NCBI GenBank assembly: GCA_964520785.1
Contig: CAZFQG010000039.1
Coordinates: 1 to 38,019 of the forward strand
DNA length: 38,019 nt
DNA from: CAZFQG01 sp964520785
GTDB taxonomy: Bacteria; Planctomycetota; Planctomycetia; Pirellulales; Thermoguttaceae
Direction of reading: 5' to 3'
Shown one piece after another: positions 8,801 through 19,560 of the stretch. The position numbers and the translations under genes are program-made. Numbering within the stretch: the first letter of the stretch is position 1; every line of letters starts with the position of its first letter. The notes under the pieces are model-generated. The model worked only from the letters and a program-made list of their open reading frames with translations. It made no database searches and was not told the DNA's origin.

Positions 8801-9159
8801 GGCAGGCGGAAGGCGTACACATCCGCCACGGTCGAAAGGACTCGCCAATCCTCGACGTGCTTTTCGACGGCCGCTTCAAGAAACGCGTCCGCCTCGTCAA
8901 TCCGGTTCAGACGGCCCAGGCAATCCACCCCATGCTCCACCGCCTGGCCGACCTCCGCCGAGTTCGCCCCCGTTTCCAGGGCAATGCGGCGGAACTGGTC
9001 GTATGCGTCCTTGAAGTTTCCGTCGTTTTCCGCTTTCAAGGCGATTTGCATCGTTCCCTCACTTCGGTTCGCGGGCGCGGAGACGCCCCAGCTTGCCGCT
9101 ACTACCAATCCAACCAGAACAAGCGCGCTCATCACCACGAGTGGACGAAAACGAGCCAT
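2857..9159 (-). CDS. Alpha-2-macroglobulin family protein (bacterial A2M, thioester type)
   Basis: This 2100-residue exported protein belongs to the bacterial alpha-2-macroglobulins, envelope proteins thought to trap attacking proteases. A signal peptide covers about 1-28 (MARFRPLVVMSALVLVGLVV, cleavage near SAPA) with no lipobox cysteine. A helical, TPR-like region follows (about 30-450), then macroglobulin beta domains with motifs such as DRPVYRP and FRVEEYKKPEFEV. Residues about 1231-1335 form a Gly/Met/Ala/Pro-rich low-complexity stretch in the position of the bait region. The thioester motif is PYGCTEQT, with Cys1559 and Gln1562, inside the alpha/alpha-toroid domain (WGWFSGWGEKSYPHTTATV follows). 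The receptor-binding-like end is about 1990-2090. The ATG at 9159 is preferred over upstream ATGs at 9192 and 9204 because AGGAG stands 9 nt before it and the signal peptide starts there. It is longer than the ~1650-residue enterobacterial YfhM, and no pbpC neighbour is present. Confidence 0.93.
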   Translation of the reverse strand: MARFRPLVVMSALVLVGLVVAASWGVSAPANRSEGTMQIALKAENDGNFKDAYDQFRRIALETGANSAEVGQAVEHGVDCLGRLNRIDEADAFLEAAVEKHVEDWRVLSTVADVYAFRLPHQGFIVAGEFSRGQKRGNTGGKPVNSLARDRVRSLQLKAQAMPLAEADTDSAAIGQFFLSVARVVMEGSGYSQAWRLQTLTDLGELPDYEEGWWWHGGGSRGAPVGEDGSPVFYGIPESFSEAVNDGERWRWCLEQAARFDKGLENEVLLDRADFLWSQFGVQTMQFLGPQMEALDQKAGIYSLPELPEDATIAKLATGIARIELPEEHNYILLYQQAVKGQGHVAVRALTRLAEIFQNRQQFPKAAGYWKELVDRKLGSEWDRQQWQRAYEQIVGNWGRFDPTREQTAGGGANVDYVFRNGNAMEFTARRIKIDVLLEDVKAYLKSRPSQVDWNKVNLGNIGYRLIHEDQSKYIGETAAAWKAEPEPRPNHFDRRITIYVPVEKAGAYLIEAKMRDGNTSYLVLWLNDTIIVRKPLAETTYYFVADAETGAPVSKAKLDFFGWRQERVGGNRPQWNVLTNETARYTDAQGQLIAHPTAQPQGYQCLVTATDASGRFAHLGFDHVWYNRLYDAEYAQTKAYSITDRPVYRPAQPMHYKFWVRHAQYDMPDTSRFAGKTFGLELIDPKGTRLWQKEVTADEYGGIEGDWEIPKDATLGVYRIHIGEFQDQPAPVDPRARLRRRPRNEAESVRRMQPVYGQATFRVEEYKKPEFEVTVEAPEKPVMLGEKIAATIRAKYYFGSPVVNAKVKYTITRTGHDATWYAPRPWDWLYGEGYWWFAYDYDWFPGWHKWGCVRPRPIWWPAPPSPPETIAEREVEIGPDGKVDVEIDTELAKVLYGDTDHRYSISAEVTDQSRRTIVGQGNVLVTSDPFRVYVWLRRGFYRVGDTIEASFQARTPDGKPVKGSGEAVLYAVSYEDGQVKETPVLTEAVATNEEGSAEWKLKAGKTGQYRLSYTLEDAEKRTMEGGYVFTVHGGNFDGSAFRFNDLELIPEKAEYAPGENVRLEINTDRAGSTVLYFLRPTNGVYLKPQVLQLDGKSTMREFTVVKKDMPNFFVEAVTVSGGRVHTQTKEIVVPPEKRIVNVEVAPSAETYKPGEAATVKLKLTDLEGKPFVGSTVVTIYDKALEYISGGANTQDIKEFFWKWRRHHQPITVDSASEVSGNIVPPDALGMNDLGVFGGENAAMERQEGVPGGMMPGIGGMGSAVRRGPGLRSTNRKAEADGMAFGMAMGAKGAMPAPAAAPGMAMDAATEAPAMLAEQAKGGPGMGAEGALVEPAIRTEFADTALWVGALETDADGTALVKLDMPENLTTWRIKVWAMGGGTRVGQGATDVITRKDFILRLQAPRFFVQTDQIVLSAVVHNYLKSAKTAKVSVETDPAVLRLMDEPTKSVEIPAGGETRVDWWVEVVTEGEAKVLMKALTDEDSDAMEQTFPAYLHGMLKTDSYSGVIRPGEELGEFEVTVPEQRRSEQTLLEVQYSPTLAGAMVDALPYLVSYPYGCTEQTLNRFLPTVITQKILIDAGVDLEAVREKRTHLNPQELGDARERAEDWRRYARNPVFDEEEVRAMVRTGVDRLADMQVSDGGWGWFSGWGEKSYPHTTATVVHGLQIAQANDVALPGDMLERGVSWLEQYQAEQVQSLENGRLKERPKEMKWKSHADNLDALVFMVLVDAGKKNAQMQAFLYEDRNELAVYAKAMFGLALHKLGQREQLAMIMQNIGQYLEQDDENQTAWLRLPDDIWWYWYGSEYEAQAYYLKLLSATDPENPVASRLVKYLLNNRKHATYWNSTRDTAVCIEALADYLRASGEDKPDMTVQVLLDGVVRKTVKIAPDNVFTFDGRFEVKGEALAAGKHAVQLRKEGTGPLYYNGYLTNFTLEDFITKAGLEIKVNRKYYKLTAVEKKQFAPGARGQAVAQRGTKYERTEVLNEGLLQSGDLVEVELEIDSKNDYEYLIFEDMKPSGFETVEVRSGYNGNELGAYVEFRDNRVVFFVQRLPRGKHSVTYRMRAEIPGKLSALPTRASAMYAPELKANSDELKVQVKDE

Positions 9160-9581
9160 GACCAATTTCTCCTGTCCGAGGGGTTCTTTCATGCTAACCG
9201 GCAAGCCGAAGGCCGTCGCGCCGTAAGTCTACCGCGCTGGATCGAGCCGACCAAGGTTATGGTCACAATCGGCGCGAAACAGTCCGGATAGGGGGACTCC
9301 GCACTCTTCTACAAAGAGGGCTTTCCCCCCGCATTTCTTAGACGCCCCCCAACGACGAAAGTTCCCTATCCCGCTGACAAACTGGTCGGCGGCCATGGAC
9401 TCCGGAATGGCCCGTTTTCAAATCGCGGCTCCGTGACGTGGCGCCCCAAAAAAAACCGGGTCATCGATTGGAGACCCCAATGGCCGATTTCCACACGGCA
9501 ATGGAGAACAGGATGCATCCGATCGTGCCAGTCATGGCAAGACCTGCTTTGAAACGGTCCGGATAATTGTTCAGAGATGTC
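9160..9581. other. Gene-free stretch upstream of the alpha-2-macroglobulin gene
   Basis: This 422-bp gap separates the aldolase stop codon from the alpha-2-macroglobulin start; both genes are on the minus strand. It holds one terminator-like hairpin (9448-9477). On the minus strand just before that hairpin an open frame (stop at 9461-9463) encodes ~37 residues ending in a hydrophobic TIGCILFSIAVW segment, with no ATG, GTG or TTG at a sensible position, so it is not called as a gene. No convincing promoter for the alpha-2-macroglobulin gene is visible between 9180 and 9440. Confidence 0.6.
9448..9477 (-). terminator. Probable rho-independent terminator downstream of the aldolase gene
   Basis: On the minus strand a 5-bp stem GGGTC/GACCC with a 10-nt loop is followed by GG and a run of eight T. 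The stem is short, but the T tract is clean, and the position, about 100 nt after the aldolase stop and well before the alpha-2-macroglobulin start, is sensible. Confidence 0.5.
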
Positions 9582-10379
9582 TCAAGCCGGAGGCGAGGTT
9601 GCGTTCGTGCCGGACTCGGCGGCGGAGTGGATCGCGCTGACGGCGGAGGTGAAGCCGCCGCGGAGAACGGACGAGACGGTGCCGATCCACAGAAACGTGT
9701 AACCTTGGGCTTTCAAAGCCGGTCCATCACAGCCGATCCACACCTTCTTGCCGACCGCGTCGGCCGCCGCCTTTGTCCTGCGGATGGCGGCCTGGTGCTC
9801 CGAATTGTCCGGATCCCAGCAGCATCCCAGGTCCGCCGAAAGATCATAAGGGCCCATCCCCAACGCCGTGACCAAGCGGTGCGCGGCGATCGCGTCGACG
9901 TTCTCGACGCCTAGCCGCGTCTCGATCTGCGGAATGACGATGAAATGCGCCTCGAACTCATCGCGCCAGGTGCCGTAATGCACGTCTTTCATCCAATAGT
10001 TGCCCATTCCGCCCGGGCGGCGTTTCCCGCGAGGGGGCATGAGGACCGCCTCTTGGACCATGTCCAGTTGGGCCGTGTTTTCGATGCACGGCAGAAGCAG
10101 CCCGCACGGCCCCATGTCCATGGCGCGGCGGATCGTCGAGGTCTCGCAGGAGACGGTGCGCATCAAGACGGGAAACCCGGCCAGCCGGCCGACCTGGCAG
10201 ACGTGGGCGACGACCTCTTCCGAGTGGGGGCCGTGTTCGCGGTCGATCACGAGATAGTCCAGGTTCGAGAGGCGGCAGAGTTCGACCAGAAGGGGCCAAA
10301 CATGGTCAGTCGCCATCAAACCGACGACAGGCACATCGCTTGCCAGTTTTTCCTTCAGTCGTTTCGCGGGAGTCAGCAT
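9582..10379 (-). CDS. HpcH/HpaI aldolase family protein (2-keto-3-deoxy acid class II aldolase)
   Basis: This 265-residue cytoplasmic enzyme belongs to the HpcH/HpaI class II pyruvate aldolases, which cleave or form 2-keto-3-deoxy acids such as 4-hydroxy-2-oxoheptanedioate or 2-keto-3-deoxy-L-rhamnonate. The expected residues are in place: DREHGP with catalytic His49, Arg74 in LMRTVS, metal ligand Glu153 in IPQIETRLGVEN, and Asp179 in GMGPYDLSADLG. Length is normal for the family (250-270). AGGAG lies 5 nt before the ATG, and a promoter is visible 55-85 nt upstream. The C-terminal tail is short and Ser/Thr/Ala-rich. The substrate cannot be told from sequence; in this sugar-degradation setting a keto-deoxy sugar acid is plausible. 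Confidence 0.88.
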   Translation of the reverse strand: MLTPAKRLKEKLASDVPVVGLMATDHVWPLLVELCRLSNLDYLVIDREHGPHSEEVVAHVCQVGRLAGFPVLMRTVSCETSTIRRAMDMGPCGLLLPCIENTAQLDMVQEAVLMPPRGKRRPGGMGNYWMKDVHYGTWRDEFEAHFIVIPQIETRLGVENVDAIAAHRLVTALGMGPYDLSADLGCCWDPDNSEHQAAIRRTKAAADAVGKKVWIGCDGPALKAQGYTFLWIGTVSSVLRGGFTSAVSAIHSAAESGTNATSPPA

Positions 10380-10432
10380 CGTCGCTCCTGTGGGCCAGTA
10401 CCGAATTGCGGCGGAATTGCACGCCTCTCATT

Positions 10433-10461
10433 ATTCTAGCGGAACCACTTAACCTGCGCAA
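10433..10461 (-). promoter_or_regulatory. Promoter candidate for the aldolase gene
   Basis: On the minus strand, -35 TTGCGC (10456-10461) and -10 TAGAAT (10433-10438) are 17 nt apart. The start of transcription would fall near 10427, giving a leader of about 48 nt. Confidence 0.45.
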
Positions 10462-10502
10462 AGCACCCAGTGCTCCGTCAACACTAAGATTTTGGGTCGG
10501 CA

Positions 10503-10557
10503 ACACGCCGAAGTACCGCAATCGCCCGGATGAAGCCGAAACGTCAACCCCAATTCC
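10503..10557 (+). repeat. Second repeat family, copy A
   Basis: This ~55-bp stretch matches 12484-12539 at roughly four of five positions, with shared blocks ACCGCAAT/GCCGCAAT, GATGAA-CCGAAACGTC and AATTCC. The match continues weakly to the left through GGTTTTGGG-like sequence. It lies just beyond the 3' end of the glycosyltransferase gene; copy B lies near its 5' end, in the same orientation. It is unrelated to the REP-like repeat at 0.2-2.8 kb. Confidence 0.65.
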
Positions 10558-10603
10558 TACGTCTGACAAAGGGTTAGGGCCGGCGGATTGAGATCGCCGC
10601 TTC

Positions 10604-12343
10604 CTAGCGAAGGGGCGTCCGACGTGGGGGCGCCGCGATGCCGGGAGACCAGGAATCGTACTCCCACAAACGGTGCTTCGGGAATTCCCGCGATGGCATG
10701 TCTTCCAGAGGGAGCGGGATACTTCCTTCCGCCAGACGGCGTTTCGAGACGACAAGCGCCGCGCCGGGGGCCGCGTTCCATGTATCCGGTTCCAGTTGGA
10801 GGAATATCTTACGGACTTGTCCCGGCTTGAGATTCGCGCGAAGTTCCGGCTTCAGATAGAAGATGATGGAGCCAAGGTGTTCATCCCCGAGTAGGACTTC
10901 TCGTGGGACGCGACCGCGGCGGTTGAATTCATTCGCCAGTTCTCTCGCCGAAAAACGCAAAGCCACGCTGGGTACCAGAAAAAAGAGGACGAAAAGGAGT
11001 TCCGCGGCGGTGAAAAGCGTGCCGACGGCGAGGACTTCGGCGAAACGGCGACGGGACCACGAGATGACCATCGTCAACGGCATGAGGGCGATCACGACGG
11101 CGAGTATCCAGTGCGGCGGAGAAACGGGGACGGCGAAACAGTAGTGCAGGACGGCCAGAATGACCGGCAGCGACGCCATGGCCACCGGGAGAGAGAGCCG
11201 GAACGTCCGCGCCAGACCCCGGCGCGCGGAATCACCGAGCCGCCCGTCGATCAGCCGAATCCAGACCGAGGCGGACAAGACGGCAATCGGCGGGAAGACC
11301 GGAAGGATATAGGCGGCCGTCTTGGATTGGGCCGCCGTGAATAGAAGGAACGTCACGACCAGCCAGCACCAAAGCAAGGTATAGGCGCCGCGTTCGCGCG
11401 CCGCGTTTTCGACGTTTCGAAGGGCCCAGGTCTCTTGAATCGCGTGCGGAAGATAGCCGATCCAGGGTAACCCGCCGAGGAAGACCACCGGGAGATAATA
11501 CCACCAGGGCTGGTTCGAGTGCATCTGGGTGTCGGTGGCGAACCCGAAAACATGCCGGTCGATGAAGAAGTAGCGCAAATACCCGGGCCGGTATACCTCC
11601 ATCAACAAGTACCAAGGAGCCGCCAGAAGGGCCGCGAGGCCGAGGGTGAGGGAGGCGGTCAAACAGAGACGCCTCCAGCCCGCTTTCCGCCATGCGCCGC
11701 CGGCGATCAAATAGGAGCCATATACGGTTCCAACCACGGCGATCCCGACCAGGCCCTTCATGAGGCAGGCGATTCCCAACGAGACCCCGACGAGTAGGAG
11801 TAATCCTTGCTGTCGGCGGAGGTCGCAGCCTTGCTCGATCTCCCAATAGAAGAGAATTGCCAGGTTTACCCAGGGAAGCATCGCGACGTCATGAGCCCCT
11901 GATTGGGCCATCACGGCTGGAAACAGCAGCGTCGCGTAAAACATCCCGGCGAGAAGGCCGGTCGGCCGGTCGAACATCCGGCACCCTATCAGGGCAGTTG
12001 TGAATACTCCCAGAAACCCGAAAACGAGCCCGGGCAATCGGGCGGCCTGTTCGGTCATTCCGAGGCAAGAGAGGGACGCCGCCTGACACCAGAAAAACAG
12101 AATCGGCTTATCGAGAAACGCCTCTCCCCGAAGATGGGGGTGAGACCAGTCGCCCGACTCGACCATTGCTTGGGAGATCGAAGCGTGGAGCCCTTCCGCC
12201 GGGTCCAGAAGCGGATAACGCGCCGTCAACGGTACCACGAAGACCAGAAACACCAATCCCGGCAGAGTTATCCACCAAGAAAGGGGCGATAACCTTGAGG
12301 TTATGGGAAGGCTGGGCGTTCTGGCAAAAGGTGGCGTATCCAT
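10604..12343 (-). CDS. GT39/ArnT-like membrane glycosyltransferase
   Basis: This 579-residue polytopic membrane protein has the N-terminal signature of the GT39/ArnT (PMT_2) family. After the first membrane span comes a periplasmic loop with LDPAEG (about 45-50, equivalent to the catalytic acidic motif) and SGDWSHPHLRG-LDKPILFFW. Such enzymes move sugars from polyprenyl-phosphate carriers onto lipid A, proteins or glycans on the outer face of the inner membrane. About a dozen hydrophobic spans follow, then a soluble C-terminal tail from about 500 (LLGDEHLGSIIFYL). The start is uncertain: ATG 12343 has no good ribosome-binding site, ATG 12406 has GGGG 8 nt upstream but adds a hydrophilic, Gly/Arg-rich leader, and the frame is open further up. 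The gene follows gltD on the same strand, with repeat copy B between them. The acceptor is unknown. Confidence 0.85.
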   Translation of the reverse strand: MDTPPFARTPSLPITSRLSPLSWWITLPGLVFLVFVVPLTARYPLLDPAEGLHASISQAMVESGDWSHPHLRGEAFLDKPILFFWCQAASLSCLGMTEQAARLPGLVFGFLGVFTTALIGCRMFDRPTGLLAGMFYATLLFPAVMAQSGAHDVAMLPWVNLAILFYWEIEQGCDLRRQQGLLLLVGVSLGIACLMKGLVGIAVVGTVYGSYLIAGGAWRKAGWRRLCLTASLTLGLAALLAAPWYLLMEVYRPGYLRYFFIDRHVFGFATDTQMHSNQPWWYYLPVVFLGGLPWIGYLPHAIQETWALRNVENAARERGAYTLLWCWLVVTFLLFTAAQSKTAAYILPVFPPIAVLSASVWIRLIDGRLGDSARRGLARTFRLSLPVAMASLPVILAVLHYCFAVPVSPPHWILAVVIALMPLTMVISWSRRRFAEVLAVGTLFTAAELLFVLFFLVPSVALRFSARELANEFNRRGRVPREVLLGDEHLGSIIFYLKPELRANLKPGQVRKIFLQLEPDTWNAAPGAALVVSKRRLAEGSIPLPLEDMPSREFPKHRLWEYDSWSPGIAAPPRRTPLR

Positions 12344-12483
12344 ACGCGAATTGAATCCACGACCGCGGCCTCCTGCCGCATCACCACGTAACGGTTCGCC
12401 AATCATAACAGAAACCCCTATCCGGCGGAAAGGCCGAATCAGAGGCTCTTGGCAAACGGAGGTTTTGGGATATTGGGATGACA

Positions 12484-12539
12484 GCACGCCAAAGTGCCGC
12501 AATAGGCCGGGATGAAACCGAAACGTCGACCTTAATTCC
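12484..12539 (+). repeat. Second repeat family, copy B (overlaps the gltD stop codon)
   Basis: This is the partner of 10503-10557, in the same orientation. Its right end runs through the gltD stop codon (12532-12534) and a further five bases into the coding region, so the element contributes the terminal codons of gltD. It occupies most of the space between gltD and the glycosyltransferase gene. Confidence 0.65.
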
Positions 12540-13951
12540 CGCGGGCCACCAGCCAGCGGTCGATTTCCGCCGCCGCCTGCCGACCGGCATGGATGGCGTG
12601 GACGACGAGCGATGCGCCGCGCGCGGCGTCGCCGGCCGCATAGATTCCCTCGACGTTCGTCACGTAGCCGGTGGTGCGGATATTTCCACGTGGGTCGAGT
12701 TCCAGCTCGAGCGACTCGATTATCCCCTCGTAGTGGGGGTGAATGAAGCCCATGGCGATGAGGACCAAGTCGGCTTTCAGAGCGAATTCGCTCCCAGACC
12801 GTTCGGTCATTTGCCAACCTTGGGGGCCGTTGCCCCAGTCCACCTCGCAGGCGTGCAATTCCGCGACGGTACCGCCGGTTCCGCCGAGCGATTTCGTCAG
12901 AACGCTCCAGCGGCGAACGCAGCCCTCTTCATGCGAACTCGAAGTCCGCATGATCCGCGGCCAATAGGGCCAGGGGGTCTCGGGATTCAATCCCTCCGGC
13001 GGCTTGGGCAGGATTTCCAGTTGGTGGACCGACCTCGCCCCTTGCCGGATCGACGTCCCGACGCAGTCGCTTCCGGTGTCTCCCCCGCCGATGACGACGA
13101 CATGCTTTCCTCGCGCCGAGATCGCGTCCTCCCGGCGGATATTGTCGCCCGCCACGCGGCGGTTCTGCTGAGCGAGGAATTCCATGGCATAGTGGACGCC
13201 GGCGAGGTCCGCGCCGGGGCAGGTGAGAGCCCTCGGCCGGCCGGCCCCGACGCACAGGCAGACGGCGTCGAAACGTTGCTTGAGGTACCTGGGAGAAATA
13301 TCTCCACCGACGCACACGTTTGTCTCGAATTTCACCCCTTCCGAAACCATCTGTTCCACGCGGCGGTCGATGATGTGCTTCTCCAGTTTGAAATCGGGTA
13401 TGCCATAGCGCAACAGCCCGCCGATCCGGTCATCTTTCTCGAACAGTACCACTTCGTGGCCGGCACGAGTCAGTTGCTGGGCGGCCGCCAGTCCGGCCGG
13501 GCCCGATCCGACCACGGCGACGCGCCGCCCCGTCTTATGCCTGGGAAGGACTTTCCGCACCCAGCCGTTCTGGAAGGCGTGTTCGACGATCTGGCACTCG
13601 ATATGGCGGATCGTGACCGGCTTCTGCTGCAGATTGAGCGTACATGCGGCCTCGCACGGGGCGGGGCACACCCGGCCGGTGATTTCCGGGAAATTATTCG
13701 TAGAGTGCAGATTGTCCGACGCTTCCTTCCACCGGCCCAGGTAGACCAGTTCGTTGAACTCCGGAATCCGATTGTACAGCGGGCATCCGGTAGCATGGCA
13801 GAAGGGAACCCCGCAGTCCATGCACCGCGCCGTTTGTTGCTTCAGCGCATCCGGCGTCAGAGGAATCTCGAGTTCCCGGAAGTCCTTAACGCGTTCCTTC
13901 ACGGGGCGATAGCCGGGGTTGACGCGATTGAATTCGATAAAACCGGTGGGA

Positions 13952-13959
<8 letters not shown>
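12532..13959 (-). CDS. gltD: Glutamate synthase (NADPH) small subunit
   Basis: GltD carries electrons from NADPH through FAD and iron-sulfur clusters to the large subunit, which makes glutamate from glutamine and 2-oxoglutarate. The 475-residue protein shows the N-terminal cluster-binding cysteines (46, 49, 54, 59 in CMDCGVPFC-GCP, and 98, 102, 106 in GRVCPAPCEAAC), the FAD motif GSGPAGLAAA (151-160), the NADPH motif GGGDTGSDCVGT (291-302) and the terminal YAAGDAARG block. ATG 13959 is chosen: AGGAGG precedes it by 6-8 nt, and the first 8 nt (ATGGCTAG) contain the gltB stop codon, so the two genes are translationally coupled. An upstream in-frame ATG at 13995 lies inside gltB without such a site. 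Length is normal. The stop codon lies in repeat copy B. Confidence 0.97.
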
Positions 13960-18529
<4,570 letters not shown>

Positions 18530-18661
18530 GAAGCGACCCTTGCAATCCTTCTTGCGATTTAAACCGCCGTAAAATTCAATCTAGATTCAGACCGTTTACT
18601 GTTCCCCACAGTTCCTCGGACGTCGCCGGGAGAACCGGCGGCGCGGAAAGACCATCCTCCA

Positions 18662-18691
18662 ATTCTATTATATTACAATTCCTAATGTCAA
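18662..18691 (-). promoter_or_regulatory. Sigma70-type promoter of gltBD
   Basis: On the minus strand a perfect -35 TTGACA (18686-18691) is followed after 18 nt by -10 TAGAAT (18662-18667). A TATAAT overlaps the spacer but would be only 13 nt from the -35 box. Transcription starting near 18655 gives a leader of about 125 nt for gltB. Confidence 0.6.
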
Positions 18692-18790
18692 TAGGAGACA
18701 GAATTAAAAAAACGCATAATAGTGATTCCAGGACGCGACCCCGTCGTTTTAGGACGCCGAAATGACAGGGAGTTCTGCACATCCGTTTGC

Positions 18791-18838
18791 CAAAACCTGG
18801 GTAGTATTGACAGAGCACTAGGTTTTGGTGGCAAAACC
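18791..18838. promoter_or_regulatory. Inverted-repeat cluster, possible operator
   Basis: CAAAACC occurs at 18791-18797, its complement GGTTTTG at 18821-18827, and CAAAACC again at 18832-18838. The last two form a 7-bp inverted repeat with a 4-nt loop, and no T run follows, so it does not look like a terminator. It lies 100-150 nt upstream of the gltB promoter and about 165 nt upstream of yqgE. A regulator-binding role is inference. Confidence 0.35.
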
Positions 18839-19002
18839 GACTATAATTGGTCGCGGATACGTATGATGTGTGTAGATATGTATTAGTATTACGGAATTGC
18901 ATCCGCGGTTTCGGCGGGTAGTTATTCAAGAGGTGATCCCTCTTCGAGAGTCAACTCGCTTGGGCATGCGATCTGTTTTTCGTGCGTTTTCGGGAAGTAA
19001 CG

Positions 19003-19557
19003 GTGATCGAATCCCTCCAAGGTTTTTTCCTAGCGGCTACCCCTCAACTGGCGGATCCCAACTTTTTCCGGTCGGTGGTTCTGTTATTGGAACACGGCGA
19101 GGGGGGGGCAATGGGGGTGATTTTGAACCGCCCCGGCCCGAAGACCGTAGCGGAGCTTTGGAGCGATCTTGGAGGTCCCCCGTGCGGTTCAAGAAGATTT
19201 GTCCATTTAGGGGGTCCCGTGATGGGGCCGATCCTGGCGATTCACACCGTGGAGACACTGTCCGACGCGATCGTCTACCCTGGTCTGTTCTTTTCAGCCC
19301 AGAAAGACAAACTGGAGGCGATCGTCCAACAGACCGAAGAGCCGTTTCAGGTATACGTCGGCCATTCCGGATGGGGGCCCGGGCAGCTCGAGCGCGAAAT
19401 GAAGGAGGGCTCTTGGTTGATTCACGAGTCCATTTCCGACGCGATTTTCGAGGAAGACGAGCACCTTTGGCGCCGGGTAGCCAAGGCGGTTGGTGATACC
19501 ATACTGAAAGAGGCCTTGCATCTGGATCACCTTCCCCAGGATCCGACCCTGAACTGA
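19003..19557 (+). CDS. YqgE/AlgH family protein (UPF0301)
   Basis: This 184-residue soluble protein belongs to the YqgE/AlgH (DUF179) family, a widespread fold of unsettled biochemical role; the name AlgH comes from alginate regulation in Pseudomonas. The family pattern is clear: LAATPQLADPNFFRSVVLLLEHGEGGAMGVILNR at the N-terminus (split here as LAATPQLADPNFF then RSVVLLLEHGEGGAMGV), VHLGGPV in the middle, and VGHSGWGPGQLEREM towards the end. GTG 19003 is preferred, with GGGAAG about 5 nt upstream, and fits where the family usually begins. An earlier GTG at 18982 would add seven residues. The rhomboid gene starts 3 nt after the stop, so the two are almost certainly cotranscribed. Confidence 0.9.
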   Translation: MIESLQGFFLAATPQLADPNFFRSVVLLLEHGEGGAMGVILNRPGPKTVAELWSDLGGPPCGSRRFVHLGGPVMGPILAIHTVETLSDAIVYPGLFFSAQKDKLEAIVQQTEEPFQVYVGHSGWGPGQLEREMKEGSWLIHESISDAIFEEDEHLWRRVAKAVGDTILKEALHLDHLPQDPTLN

Positions 19558-19560
19558 CGC

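Larger units (their letters stand above)
18530..19002. other. Divergent intergenic region gltB / yqgE
   Basis: This is an AT-richer, 470-bp stretch between two divergent transcripts. It holds a good minus-strand promoter for gltB (18662-18691) and a set of GGTTTTG/CAAAACC repeats (18791-18838). A perfect TTGACA at 18807-18812 and a TATAAT at 18842-18847 face the plus strand but are 29 nt apart, too far for one sigma70 promoter. A minus-strand open frame of 117 codons here (18576-18929) has no recognisable motif or ribosome-binding site and covers the promoter, so it is not called. Confidence 0.6.

Noticed and set aside
18807..18847. TTGACA and TATAAT as one plus-strand promoter for yqgE
   Set aside because: The boxes are 29 nt apart, far beyond the usual 15-19 nt.
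18576..18929. 117-codon minus-strand open frame upstream of gltB
   Set aside because: It has no ribosome-binding site or recognisable domain, unusual composition for this genome, and covers the likely gltB promoter.
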